NCBI GenBank assembly: GCA_905221605.1
Contig: CAJNDS010002305.1
Span: 62,001 to 126,000, forward strand
Source of the DNA: Symbiodinium natans
Taxonomy: Eukaryota; Sar; Dinophyceae; Suessiales; Symbiodiniaceae
Direction: 5' to 3'
Length of the DNA: 64,000 nucleotides
A program made the translations under genes and the position numbers. The notes beneath the pieces were generated by a model. The model was not told the origin of the DNA and ran no database searches. It was given only the letters and a program-made list of their open reading frames with translations. Shown one piece after another: positions 15,155-26,719 of the stretch (its first letter is position 1; each line of letters begins with the position of its first letter).

Positions 15155-15361
15155 TTAGATCGATTTTTTTGGGAGAATTGATGTTGGTGCTGAGTGCTGC
15201 GCTGTCCTGTTGCCGGCCGGAGGATCACAGGTAACAAATGAACAGAATGGCTGGTCTTCAGCATTGCCGCCGTGAGCGCTGATCACATTTGGCCGTGCAG
15301 GTGGTTCCAATCTCTTGGCGGCATACAGTTTGTCAGAATGCCTAGATAGGCTGCAAGTCAT
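15155..15361 (-). CDS. possible exon, hypothetical
   Basis: Minus-strand frame with protein-like composition (SDKLYAAKRLEPPARPNVIS, then GGNAEDQPFCSFVTCDPP), on the same strand as the secreted-type gene below it. No family recognised. Confidence 0.25.
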   Translation of the reverse strand: MTCSLSRHSDKLYAAKRLEPPARPNVISAHGGNAEDQPFCSFVTCDPPAGNRTAQHSAPTSILPKKSI

Positions 15362-15489
15362 GTCAAACTCTGACTGAGGTCACAATGTGACATGTACTTC
15401 CTTTGAACAAAAAGCATGCTCGCGTGCAGCAGTTGCACATGCTCAGGACTGCTGGGCATGACAGCGGTGGAAACGATTGCGTTTCCTGA

Positions 15490-15768
15490 AGGCCAAGGCC
15501 ACGGAAAAAGTAGAAGTAGTAGAAGTGGTAAATAGTAATCTTCGTAGGTAATAGGCAGCAGGTAGCAGGTAGCAGGTAGTAGGTAGTAGGTAGTAGGAAG
15601 TAGGTAAAAGGTGGTGGTAGTAGTAGGTAATAGGTAATAAGTAATAGGTAATAGGGAATAGGCAATAGGTAAGGTAATAGGTAATAAGAAATAGGTAATA
15701 GGTAATAGGTAATCGGTACTAGGTAATAGGTAGTACGTAGTAGGTAGTAGGTACTAGGTAGAGGGGAA
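15490..15768. repeat. (TAGGTAG/TAGGTAA)n heptamer-like array
   Basis: Degenerate runs of GTAGGTA, ATAGGTA and GCAGGTA units with a 7-base period. The same family reappears at 16193-16312, and about 420 bases of unique sequence without a clear gene lie between. Confidence 0.85.
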
Positions 15769-16192
15769 CACAGTGCATAGACCCACGTGGGCTAATCTTC
15801 ATATTTCACGGTTTTGCAGCATGCTTACGTGTTCCCAGTGCGTGCGAATGGCCAGAGCACGATGATTACGTCCATGTTGCCAATGTGTGCAAAGGCCAGA
15901 GCGTGCATGCCCACACGATGATTACGTCCAGGTTGCCTGTGCTGATAAGGGTTCAATGCTCCACAGAAATCAAACCAGCCCTTCAACATGGGAGCTGAGG
16001 GTTGGTTGAGGGTCTCCTGAAATCAGAGCCCGTTACCTCAACACCAGACAAATCAAGTAGTTTTACCACTTTTGCCGCATCTTCTTTCTACAGAAACAAC
16101 GAAGCCACCGCAAATACGAATGAAAATGCAAACTCGCCGTTTACCAAAATGCCTTTTAAACACCACTGGCGTATACGCACCGTGTATACCTA

Positions 16193-16312
16193 GCAAGTAG
16201 TAGGTAGCAGGTAGCAGGTAGCTAGTGAGGTAGTAGGCAGTAGGTTAAGTAGCAAGTAGTAGTAGGAGCAGGTAGTAGGTAGTAGTAGGTAGAGGAAGTA
16301 GAGTAGGTAGTG
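16193..16312. repeat. second (TAGGTAG)n array
   Basis: Same heptamer family as 15490-15768 (AGCAGGT, AGTAGGT units). No gene overlaps it. Confidence 0.85.
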
Positions 16313-16427
16313 TTTTGCAACGCTTTCCAAGATGGAACGTTTTTCGTTTCTGTGCTTCTTTGCTTCGTCTTCTTCTTTCCTTCTGTTTGCTGCGGTTTTA
16401 TTGAGCATTGCTGCCTTGGCTTCGGCG

Positions 16428-16540
16428 GGGAATGGGAATGGGAATGGGAATGGGAATGGGAATGGGAATGGGAATGGGAATGGGAATGGGAATGGGCATG
16501 GGCATGGGAATGGGAATGGGAATGGGAATGGGAATGGGCT
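16428..16540. repeat. (GGGAAT)n microsatellite
   Basis: About 19 hexamers GGGAAT with a few GGGCAT units. All six frames stay open and give dipeptide repeats (Asn-Gly, Met-Gly, Trp-Glu, Pro-Ile), which is a repeat artefact. Confidence 0.95.
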
Positions 16541-16985
16541 TGGCCCGTGGCTTCGTGCGTTTCTTCGACCGCTGCACCGCGGCCACTCTGGTCGGAAGGG
16601 GCGATGAATTTGGGAAGTTGGCATCATATTGGCCCAAGAAACCTTCAGTTTCCATTGAAGCAAAATCTGTGACCACCTCTGGAGGAACCTACTCAGGGTT
16701 GTCTCGTTTGCCTTGAGGGTGTGGATGCAAAATACAACAAGTATCAGGGTTGAAGCTCTGGCTCAAGGTGCGGGGTTTTGGGCTTTACGGCTATCCCCGG
16801 ATGTGCCGCAATCCTTTACCCTGCTGTCCCACGGCGCTTCATGGCCATTTGCAGCTTACACGACAGTCGCCGAGCCATGTGACCCATGCGATGTGCATTG
16901 CTCACCCAGAGCAACAAGTAATATGGGCGAACGGAATCTCCAAGATTTTTGATCTCCAGGCGCTTGCCTCCATGGTCCGTGTGCC

Positions 16986-19365
16986 TCAGTTCATGCGCTT
17001 GAGCAGATCGTTGATGAGCTCCTGTGCAGTGGGAACCAGTGTGACTGCCTCGATGTTCTCATTCAAACTGGCTGTGGTCGATTCCCGAAGTTGCCTCGCG
17101 GTTGCCCCAGTCGCCTCCTCGAGCTTCGCAGAAGCCGTGACCTGATGCAACAGCAGCCGATAGCACAGACACTCGGGAACAGACCAGTGCAAACAAAGGA
17201 GTCCGAGTAGGTTGATAATCTGCAGAATCCAAGTGTGGGACGCTTGTTGATGAAACCACCCTTCGGTGAGCTCAGCTTGAATGGCCACAGGAAGTTGGAC
17301 ACCTGGCAGTAGTCCGCTAAAATCGGCACGACACTATGTTTTGTGCCAGAGGGGAGTTGCCTGCTTGAAGCTTGGGCCGACGGTGTAGATCTCGTGGATG
17401 ATGTCTTCCATGCCGTGGATTCCGTACCTGAAACTTGCAAGAAAGATCGAGCTTGTATCTGCTGTACTGCCGGTGGGCGTTAACAGATGCAAAAAGAACA
17501 GTCAAATGCCTTTTTTTTTGGCCGAAGGTTTTCTTCACGTCGTTCGATGTCTTCTGCGGTCTTTTCCGCGCGTGCCCTTCATGCTAGCAAGGGACGGGTG
17601 GGGTGGGTGAAGCGACTTTGCAAATCCCCCATTGCTGTCTCGAATTTGCCATGTTTGTACTTCCATGGCAGCATGACTGCGATGGTAGTGTTCTCTTCTT
17701 GCCTTTGCGCCCGTTGTGTCTTTGGTGATCATGGTCGTCAATGCTTCACAAGAGCTCAGACGCGCGGCAGCCGTGCTACTGCTCGTGCTACTGCTACTGC
17801 CACCACGACCGCATACGGCCGCCGCTACCACCACTGATACCAGCACTGACCACTAAGGAAGGTCAATGGCAGTTTACCTCCGTTTCAAGCTTGGACTTCA
17901 GGGAGTGGGACTTCCGTTTTCTTGAATTCCGCCTGAAGCTGGGATGCGATGTCGGTCTCGTGCATTCAGTTCTGTGTTGTCTAAACACATGGGATGTGAA
18001 AAAAAAACTGTCTGTTTTGGGTTTACCGTCAGTGCAACCTGGGGCCGGTGCTTGCCCAAGTTGTCCGAGATGATGTCGTTGGACGCAAGGGGTAGGCGCT
18101 GCTTATTCACCTGCGAGGAAACACATGAGAACTGCCTGTTGGCAGTCTTTTTAAGTCTTCTGCCTTAGAATGTGGTGCAACTTACGAGAGGTCCTTCCCG
18201 AAGCCACGCTTGTAGACCAGCTCACGCACCGTCTTGAGGGACGGGTAGCCGTATGTCACGTACGGCTGCACGAGCTTCAACATGTTCAGGATAGGCTTGT
18301 TCACCTAAGCGCGGTTTGGTGGTGACCTCAGCCACAACATCCCTCTTGCCGGGGACAGGGCTTTCAGGAACACGCCATTGTGCAGCTGCTTGAGTCGCAG
18401 CAGCTGGAGCACCTTCCTTCAACTCACCAAGTTTCCACAGTTTCAACAGGCACCGACATATGATCAGCACATTTCTGCTCTTCGGACCCCGCCTGGGCTT
18501 TGGGCTCATCTTGATGATGCCTGCAATGCGGACGACGAACAGCAGCTTCGCCTGCACAGGCGTAGAATACGGAGAAGATGCGTAGAGTGCCACAGAGTCT
18601 TCGTGCTCCAAAAGCCTCAGGCTCCACGAAAAAGTTTCCATTGAGCTTCGCTTCTCGGCGGAGCTTCACAAGCTCCGAGGCAGTGTCTGCATACTCCTGG
18701 TGGAGAAAGTCTCTGCCAGTCTCTGCCATTTAGGGTTTAGGGTTTAGGGCATTAATTACCCCAAGTCACAGGAGATGGGTTTGGGACCCGCCAATCAGCT
18801 CCACTTCCCATCTTCCCATTCTCGGGATCCAATTAGAGCATGTTCTGTTCTACCAAGACACTAGAACTTTTGCAAACGTCGGACATGTGACATGTTGGGG
18901 ATGCCTGATTCCATGCACATTTCCATAGCTGTCCTTCTCGTAAGCCTCAGTCCGCTCTTTAAGTTTCGCCCGCTCTTCCTGCGGTCTGCAAGACTTGACA
19001 CGTGTCAAGTAGCCCACGGTTCTTACAGTAGCTGACAGTAGCTGGCAGATGGGAGGTGATGTGATTTTGAGTCCGTCCTGGCGTTGCTTTTGCTTCTCTT
19101 CGAGCGCCTGCTTCTTCTCCTTGAAAAGATGTGAATTCGCTGCAAGCATTTTGTGAGATGTGAAGTGAAGCATTTGGGCCCGCTGCTGCTGCCAGCTTCT
19201 CGTCCCGTGCCTGCCGGAGCTTCACCAGCTCGGGCACGGCCGCGCCCTCGGGCACCTCCGCCTGTGAAACCCTAGCTGGGCTTACCCAACATGCTAAACC
19301 CTAAACCTTACACCCTAAACCCTCAAGTTTCTTTTGGCCTTGGAGATCAGGTACCGGTCAGCCAT
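16986..19365 (-). CDS. RPL7: 60S ribosomal protein L7 (uL30), 12 coding exons plus probable ATG exon
   Basis: Component of the large cytosolic ribosomal subunit. Exons on the minus strand: 19261-19184, 19119-19078, 18978-18934, 18696-18616, 18551-18489, 18412-18362, 18304-18194, 18110-18052, 17427-17361, 17302-17242, 17141-17095 and 17021-16986. They sum to 741 bases, an uninterrupted frame of 246 residues plus stop, close to the usual RPL7 length. Diagnostic pieces in order: [114 protein letters not shown] and the C-terminus [11 protein letters not shown]. Donors: six GC, three GA, one GT, one unclear (GG or shifted). All acceptors are AG followed by G. The start is probably ATG at 19365 joined by a 101-base GC-AG intron; this is inferred. 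Confidence 0.95.
18729..18750. repeat. short TTTAGGG run inside an RPL7 intron
   Basis: Three TTTAGGG units in the 237-base intron between RPL7 exons 18978-18934 and 18696-18616, about 35 bases upstream of the acceptor. Confidence 0.85.
19290..19322. repeat. short CCCTAAA run near the RPL7 5' end
   Basis: Three to four CCCTAAA-like units between the probable ATG exon (19365) and the first long coding exon (19261), so probably intronic. Confidence 0.75.
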
Positions 19366-19399
19366 GGCCGATGTTTAGCCGGCTTGCTCGAGCCGCTAG

Positions 19400-20550
19400 A
19401 ATCAGCAGCAACAAACAACTTGAGACTGGGACCTCTGCAGGGAGGGTTTCTTAGGGCGTTCAGGGCCGACGGCCAAGGGGTTTGGGGGCTTTCGCGTTGT
19501 AGGTTTCCAAGCCCGGCACACTCGGCGCACCTTATAATTCGGGAGTGTACCTTAACCATATAGGACCCAGCACGATGGATTGAGAGGGCCTTGCATGCGG
19601 ACTAATGTAACGTGCGGCTGCTGGAAATTGTCGATGGGAATACTCGCCAGCAGTTGGCGGAAACACAAATGCTGCGAAGTAAGGGTCGCTGGGGGGCACT
19701 CTCCCGCTCGCGCGCGTAGAAGGAATCGTTACGACCTCCAGTATCCATCGATCCGCGGGCGAGACCCAACAAGAAAGAACTCGATCGCAAAGACAAGCAA
19801 ACCATTTTAACGGAAATCACGGATCTGAGAAGAAGGCAATCCTCGCTCGTGTCAGTCTCAGCCAATGGCAGGAATAGCCGAAACCTCTTTCAGAAACAGC
19901 ACATGTTACAACTCCGAAGTCCTTGTCGGGCCACATGCGATCTACACATCCTAGGGTTTGGGGTTCTTGCGCGCTTCTGTGAATGGAGGTTCATGGGTTC
20001 TTACAAGGAGGGCAACGATGAGATACCCTGATTTAGGGTGATTTTGGCTCATATCCCTACCTAGAAGTACCCATAAACATCCACGTGCTTGTGTGTGCGA
20101 GTGCTGCGACGGCGTTGGTGGTCGCAATCATGGCCGTTGCGGTCTTGAATTGCAACTGCCGCTGCCCTGCAGGAGACCGCCTTAACTGCAAGTTTTTAAA
20201 GGCAACGGGGTTTTTTGGTTTGGAGGGAAATGAGAGCGTCGCAAATTGAAGGAAGGGTCCTGACACAATCTTCAGAGGGAATCCGAGGGGTACAAATGAT
20301 TGTTTTCTGGCTTAAAAGGACGCCAAAGCTTCTTTACCGTTCATGGAAGGGCATCAGCCAAGCTCCGCCCGAAGAGCCACACAGTTTAGGGCTTCGACGC
20401 GCATGCTCGCAAGGGTTTGGGGCTTGTCGGAACCCAGGTTCCAACCCAGGTTAGAATTCTCATTAACTCCTCTGATTGTTCGGAGCATGAACACTCGACA
20501 CAAAATCAAGAACGAGGGGGATGAATTTAAACTAATTCTCTACTTCTCTA
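19400..20550. other. no convincing gene
   Basis: Upstream of RPL7. Short frames exist on both strands but none shows recognisable or consistently spliceable coding sequence. Confidence 0.4.
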
Positions 20551-20551
20551 C

Positions 20552-21110
20552 TTATTCTCTAAGGCTAGCTTGGAAAAAAATGAACATCTGATGGTGAAAA
20601 TGCTGACACCTCATGGACCCATAGAAGCCACTAAGGCTTTTCATACCAAAGACTGCCGCTGATTTAACATGTTTAACGGAATGAATGCTGGTCGGAAGGC
20701 CTTTGCACAATCTTAAGAAGAAAGTTCTGAAGCGAGACACCAGGATGCGGGCGGTCATGCCCGGGACCAACCAACCAGGAAAGATACCATACACTGCAAG
20801 AAACTCGATCAAAACTACCAGCCAGGAAGTTCGTTCCCTGAGGCCTGTCGCAAAAGAACCATCTCTGCTCGCTTACAAAGTTGGCAAGGGCTTCAGCAGC
20901 TGCTTGAGACAATGGTCTTCTACCCCGAAGAAACAGGTCTAAGCTAACCCTTGCACTTGCCACCCTGAAAACTGCATCCCTTCTGGCTGAAGATGCGCGA
21001 AGAAGCCAAGATATCTGCGCCGAAGCAGTCAAGGACATCAGGCCGTGACGTATTTGTGCTGTACATCTGCAGCACCCTTGTCTCAACATCTCCAAGCAGA
21101 ACAAAATGTG
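20552..21110 (-). CDS. weak multi-exon coding signal, hypothetical
   Basis: Minus-strand pieces look protein-like: VETRVLQMYSTNTSRPDVLD with GADILASSRIFSQKGCSFQ (about 21110-20955), PLSQAAAEALANFVSEQRWF (about 20925-20860), and a hydrophobic piece LIEFLAVYGIFPGWLVPGMT (about 20812-20745). AG acceptors precede each. No family recognised, and the joining is inference. Confidence 0.3.
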
Positions 21111-21129
21111 CCATTAAATGATGAAAGGG

Positions 21130-21660
21130 AAGGGAATGGAACCTGATCAATTCTCTACTCCTCTAATTTTTGAATGAGGAACACAAAAATCAAAACAAGA
21201 AACGAAAGGGGCGGATATCGAATTCTCACTCCTTCTCTCCTCCCCCAATTGCTCGAATAGTGAACACAAGACACAAAAACAAGATACAAGGGGGCGTGGA
21301 ATTTTAAACTAATTCTCCACTTGTTCTCTCTCCTTTCGAATAATAATCACAAGAAATAGGGTGGAATTTAGATCAATCTCTACTCTTCTCGTTTTCGAAT
21401 AATGAACATAAGAAACAGAAACAAAAAACAGGGGGGGGGGGCTGATTTTAGAAAAGTTCTCACTCCTCTGATTTCGAATCATGACAAAAACAAGAGACCT
21501 GGAATTTGGATGAATTCTCGACTTTGCTACTTGTTCTTTACTTCTTGAATCATGAACACCAGAACAAAAAAACAAGAAACGACGGATGGATTGCTTTAGG
21601 ATCACAAAACCCCCTTTGATTTTGCGAAAAAATGAACACAAAAAACAAAACTAGAAACGA
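21130..21660. repeat. degenerate minisatellite, about 70-90 base unit
   Basis: Repeated phrase TTCTC(T)ACTCCTCT..TTTTCGAAT, AATGAACACAAGAAAC, then AAAACAAGAAACGA..GGGGG. The same family appears again, better preserved, at 27240-28290. Confidence 0.75.
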
Positions 21661-21899
21661 AGAAATTCGGATCCAGGGCTCGGAGGGCGCTGTGCATGCG
21701 CTTTCGTCGCAATCGAAGGAACTCTTGGATGCTGCCACGCCTGGTCAAAATGAGGCCCCAAAAACTCGACGACCTGAAAAAAGAATCACCACACAACTCT
21801 TGTCCTTTTTGAAAGCAATCAAGCATGATTCAGTTCTGGGTGTCAGGTCACAAATGACTTATTACATCTGCTTCCTTTCTGTGGATTTTCACCTCTGCA

Positions 21900-23420
21900 G
21901 CTGAAAAATTCACAGTCGTCAAGCTGCAACTTTTGTATCAAGCTTCATCCTGCCCAGCTCGAGATGCTGCAGGTGCTGGTGGTGCTGTTGTGTTTGGCCC
22001 TTCTCCGACCGGAAGGCTTTGAAAGCCCGGAGGAGGCAGAGTGAGCCCAGGCGGAGCAAAGCTCTGCCGGGCATGCCTTCGCTTGAAAAAGCCGAAACCT
22101 TAGAAGTGTGCAGCTTCTAGGCTCAGGGTCAAAGATGCAGGCTGCAGATACATGGCTTTAAGCCTCAAAGTTTGGGACCAGCAGGTCTGAAAACAGGTTC
22201 TTGCAAGAGTGAGGTAAGTCCTGTAATCTAAGTCCGAAAGCAGAAAGCGAAAGGCTGGCCTGCAGCTGCCTTGCCGAACTTGGCAGCTGAACACCTGAAG
22301 AAGAAGCGTGCTGCTGACGCACAAGGAGGAAGAAGAAGCAGTCTGGAGGCCGTACAGAAGAAGAGTGCCCAGAAAAAAACTCCGTCATAATATTTGCAGC
22401 CCAGGAGGGGGTCACTTGGGCTCAACAGCTTGGCGATTTTTTTTTTAAGCGGGCACCTCTTTACTACATCAGTAGCACAGTAGGCCGTTCTTGTGGGTCT
22501 CGCAACTAGGTGTGAGACAAGGACAACTACTTTGAGAGCCAACCTGTACAAGCCAGCGAGTGAAAAAGAAGTCGTGACTACAAAGAAGCAACCGCTAGCG
22601 CAGAGGCCCTTATTGCAAGACAACTTAACGCTAGGCCAGCGAGGTGAGACCAATGCAAACAAGAACCTACCGGCACCAATCACTCAGCTGCCCGTCACCC
22701 ATAGCAATGCTGCGCCACGTCTAGTACAGACATTAAGCGAAAGTATGGGTAGGCCGTAAGGCAAGGAACCTCCGTCACCTAAACTGCTCAACGCGTCCGT
22801 AGAGACAGTTCCCACACAAGCGCCAGGGCCGTAGCAATAGCACTCAGGACTCCCTTTTGGGTTGGCAAGAAAATTGCAAGCACACTGAAAGAAAGGTACG
22901 AACGCGCACAAAGGCACAATGCAAACAGAGTGCAAGAAAAGGCGCCCCCTCCCCCCCCGGCGAGCGGGGGCAGGCAAGGGGCTGGTGTGGCTACACAATG
23001 CTGCCGTCGGCGCTGTGTGAGTCCGGGCGTCCTCACATAGCTATTAGGGGAGTGCCCTATTTGGAGGCTCCTTGTGTTTGCGCCCGAAAGTTTTGAGGCT
23101 CGACCTCATGGCCATAGGGCGGGCCTTGAGCGCTGCTTGCAAGAGGCCATATTCTTACAGCTCCGCGCAGGCCGATTTTTGAGACGGCACAAGAGCCCCA
23201 AAGGCTGCTGGCACTTGGCTCATGTGCTTCCCAGGTCCGGGAGCCTATCGGCTTGGCATGCTTAACCTGGTGCAGTTTAAGGCCTCCAAGGCTGCTTAAC
23301 GGTCTGCAGCCAACCGCGCGTCAAGTGTGAGAGTCAAGGGGCCTTGTAACTCGGAGCCCCGTGCAGCGGCCGATTTTTTGTGGAGCACTTCAAGCAGGTT
23401 TACCCCGTGACTGCACCTGA
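21900..23420. other. no convincing gene
   Basis: Frames are open on both strands in several places (for example plus 22493-22759, minus 22228-22683), but no frame has clear conservation or consistent splice structure. Confidence 0.35.
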
Positions 23421-23429
23421 CGCGGAACC

Positions 23430-23910
23430 CACAGCAAAGTGCGAGGCCTAGTCACTTCTGGGCCTGCTGGAGAAGCAATAGTTCCTCACTGGGCCTTCTG
23501 GCGAAGGTTCCGGCAGCCGTTTGCGGGGCCTAATCACTTCTGGGCCTTCTGGAGAAGTTTTAAGCAGCAGTTTGAAAGGCCTACTTACTGCTGGGCCTTC
23601 CGGAGAAGTTTTAGGCAGCCTTCCATGGAAGGTTAAGGCAGCAGTTTGAGAAGCCTAATCACTTCTGGGCCTTCAGGCAACTGTTAGAACAGCAGTTTGA
23701 GAGGCCGAATCATTTCTGGGCCTTCTGAAGGTGTTTGAGGCATCAGTTTAAGAGGTCTACTTGGAGAGGCCAACCCACTGCTGGGCCTTCCGGAGAAGTT
23801 TCAGGCAGCAGTTTAGAAAGCCTAATCACTTCTAAGCCTTCCGGAAGGGTTTAGGCAACAGTTTAATAAGCTAAAGAACTTCTGGGCCTTCCGGAAGGCC
23901 TGCGCACCTT
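23430..23910. repeat. minisatellite, about 50-80 base unit (CTTCTGGGCCTTC family)
   Basis: Eight or so divergent copies of CCTAATCACTTCTGGGCCTT, then CTGGAGAAGTTTTAGGCAGC and AGTTTGAGAG. A related version with CTGGGCCTTCTTCGCGACG lies at 26750-26960. Confidence 0.8.
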
Positions 23911-24177
23911 GAGCCTGTGCATGCACCTACAGCCACGCCTGACCCGGACGGGCCTGTGCACCTTAAGCCTGTGCATGTGCGGGCACCTGGCGGCAAGGCT
24001 CGTCCTAGCTAGAAGGCGTGGCAATTGCACAACTCCACTGTTGCAAAGAGTTGATACCATGCACGGGCGGAGAGGCAGGGGGTGTAGAGCAGTTATTCGC
24101 ATCAAACAGGCAAAGAGCCAGGTTTATTAACGCAAAATCATCTGAGACCTCAAGTTTGGCGGTTCTCTCAATTCAAG

Positions 24178-24360
24178 CAAAAAAAAAAACACACACACAC
24201 ACACACATACACGCTGGAAAGAGTTGACAGAAGGTCCAACCCAAACTGCTGTCTGTTTCTGTGTCGTATCTGTCTGTGTGTGTCTGTGTCTGTGTGTGTC
24301 TGTGTGTCTATGTGTATGCGTACAGTGTGCATGTATGCGTATGCGTGTGTGCATGTGACA
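24178..24360. repeat. (AC)n / (GT)n-rich tract
   Basis: A10 followed by an AC run, then a TGTGTCTGTGTGTG tract. Low-complexity dinucleotide DNA. Confidence 0.85.
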
Positions 24361-24361
24361 G

Positions 24362-24722
24362 CTTGTATGACCAGTTGCAGAGATAGGAAGGGGGTTTTGG
24401 GGGGACTGTCCTTGTCTGACCAGTTACAGATAGGAAGGGGGTTTTGGGGGGACTGTGTTTGTATGACCAGTTGCAGAGACAGGAAGGGGGTTTTGGGGGG
24501 ACTGTGCTTGTATGACCAATTGCAAAGATAGGGGGTTTTGGGGGGACTGTGCTTGTATGACCAATTGCAGAGATAGGAAGGGGGTTTTGGGGGGACTGTG
24601 CTTGTATGACCAATTGCAGAGATAGGAAGGGGGTGTTGGGGGGACTGTGCTTGTATGACCAATTGCAGAGACAGGAAGGGGGTTTTGGGGGGACTGTGCT
24701 TGTATGACCAATTGCAGAATTA
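24362..24722. repeat. 50-base minisatellite, about seven copies
   Basis: Well conserved head-to-tail units of about 50 bases with the pattern GACTGTGCTTGTATGACCAA, TTGCAGAGATAGGAAGG, GGGTTTTGGGGGG. Two copies are shortened. The G-rich end of each unit could fold as a quadruplex. Confidence 0.92.
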
Positions 24723-24739
24723 AGCAAGGGATGTTGGGC

Positions 24740-26240
24740 ACTGTGCTTCTAAAGTTCTGGCCTTAAAGGGACAGGATCTAAGTGCAAGTGGGCACGCTTG
24801 CCTGCACACGGCAAGCGGTGCCGCAGTTAGCAGGCTCGGAAACACTTGCCTGCACACGGCAAGCGCCGCCAACGCCGCAAGCAAGCGTCATTCCCGGAAG
24901 CAGTGTTAGTAAGCTTCCAAGCAGAGCAGAAATAACCAGTTTGCATCAGGTACTTTAAGCACTTTTCCTGCAAATCGATTTGCAGTTGGTTTTCTTCTGC
25001 TGTACTGGCAGTTGTTGGTGTCTGGCCAAGCTGGGATTTCTGGCCATCCATGTGGTAGTGGCTCCGCCTTCTCTTAAAGGTTTTGTAAGGTCTGACCACC
25101 TTTCTCTTGGAGGTTTTTTGTAAGGTTGTAGTCTGGCACCTTCTTTGGAGGTTGGAGAAGTAGTAGTTGGCCCACCTGTGGCCAGCAGTTTTTTACGTGT
25201 AAGTCACTTGCCAACCTCCGCTTCAACCAAGTCTTCTGTTCTTGGAGCAGTCTTGGCCTCTTTGCAGTGTTTCTGCTGGTCGCTTTTCCAAGCTGACCAA
25301 TGCACTTTTCTAAACACATTTGATCTGCGTAGAAGATTTAGTCCAAGCATGTTGCCGTTAAAAACAAGACTTAAGAACACAAAGCTTGAGTTCCTTTGCA
25401 ACTTGCTTAGCAAAGTACTCAGTGGAGAAGGTTGTCGAGGTCTTTAAGGCCGATTTTTGGCGATGCGAGAGGACGCAGGCGCGGCCGGCCGGTGCGCGGC
25501 CGGAGGTGTCCAAGCTTATCCGTGCGCTGCTTGGTGGCCTAGGTAACTGGTTGTAGCAACAGCCATGCGCGGGGTCAAAGCTTTGGTGCAAGAAACCAGT
25601 TATGCCTTTAGTCAGGTTCTTCGGTTAAGTCTAACATGAACCCTAAGGAAGTCAGTCTTGTTCTATAGCAAGTTGCAACATGGACGGTGAAGCCAGGCAG
25701 ACGTAGACTGTATTCCTTTTTCTAAATCCGATTGGTGAAAGACCAATGTGTACCTTGACGTTCTAGACAAGATGCAAAATGCATTTGTAAACAGCCTGCA
25801 CAGCATGACAAAGTAGGCGGGCGCAACATCTTTAAAAAATTATGCCAACTTTTAAAATTATGCCAACTTTTTCTAAACCAACCAACGGAATTTCCACAAA
25901 GTAACAAAATCACCAAAAAAGTAATGTCTAAAGAAAATTGTCAAGGCTGGATTTTAAAAGCAAATCCACCTAGACTAAAAAAATTAACCTAAAATTTGAA
26001 CGGTAGCATTCAAACAAAAAAATAGAAGAATTTGTTGGCAATTAGAAACAGGCTTATTTAAATTAAGTTTACAGAAAATTGAGAAAGCTTTGAGAATCTT
26101 TCTGTTTGATTTTTGTGTGTTCAAGTTGGAAGCAAACCGTCTTTTTTTGTTAGGACAAGGTTTAATTTTAGCTTTTTGTTTTGATTTTTTGCAATTTCAA
26201 TATTTTTCAAATTGAAAAATCTGTGTCTGTCCTTCACATT
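24740..26240. other. no convincing gene; AT-rich from about 25820
   Basis: Contains an inverted-looking pair of ACACGGCAAGCG motifs near 24800 and 24860, and an AT-rich stretch (25820-26220) unlike its neighbours. No coding or RNA gene recognised. Confidence 0.4.
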
Positions 26241-26329
26241 GACTAAAGAGGGCAAGGGCGAAGGCCCAAACAGTAGCTCTCTTTAGCCAATGTGGAAAAG
26301 GAAGGAAAATGACCCTGCAGAGAAGGGAG

Positions 26330-26700
26330 GATTGGACATGCGGCGCTGGGCCCCCTTCGTACGAAGGGGGGGCTTAAAGCCCCCCTTGAAGGGGGGCTGA
26401 AGGGTCGTCGGACCCTTGAAGGGGGCTTGAAGGGGGGGTGAAGGAGGGGAAGTGGGGGGTGGGGGCGACAAAGGGTCGAAGGGGGGCTTGAAGGGGGGCT
26501 TGAAGGGGAAGGCTTGAAGGGGGGCTTGAAGGGGGGCTTCAAGGGGCTTCAAGGGGGGCTTCAAGGGGGGCTTCAAGGGGGGCTTCAAGGGGGGCTTGAA
26601 GGGGGGCTTCAGGGGGGCTTTCAGGGGGGCTTGAAGGGGGGGCTTCACGGGAAGCTTTACAGGGAAGCTTCAAGGAGGGCCTGAAAGGGGAGGTTTGAGA
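26330..26700. repeat. G-rich (CTTGAAGGGGGG)n low-complexity block
   Basis: About 20 degenerate units of GGGGGGCTTGAAG or GGGGGGCTTCAAG. The minus strand reads as Lys-Pro-Pro-Leu/Phe repeats, a frame-open artefact. The same motif in the opposite orientation lies at 28790-29060. Confidence 0.85.
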
Positions 26701-26719
26701 CGCGAGCCCAAACGTCGCG

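Noticed and set aside
16310-16672. Asn-Gly, Met-Gly, Trp-Glu and Pro-Ile repeat proteins
   Set aside because: A GGGAAT hexamer array keeps every frame open. None is supported by the flanking sequence.
17428-18051. Separate genes within 17.4-18.05 kb on either strand
   Set aside because: This stretch is the 624-base intron of RPL7 between exons 18110-18052 and 17427-17361. Open frames there have no conserved content.
24362-24722. CRISPR-like array
   Set aside because: Units are contiguous tandem copies without unique spacers, and the genome is eukaryotic.
26243-26648. Lys-Pro-Pro repeat protein
   Set aside because: Product of the CTTGAAGGGGGG repeat; no start or stop context, and the opposite-orientation block at 28.8 kb behaves the same way.
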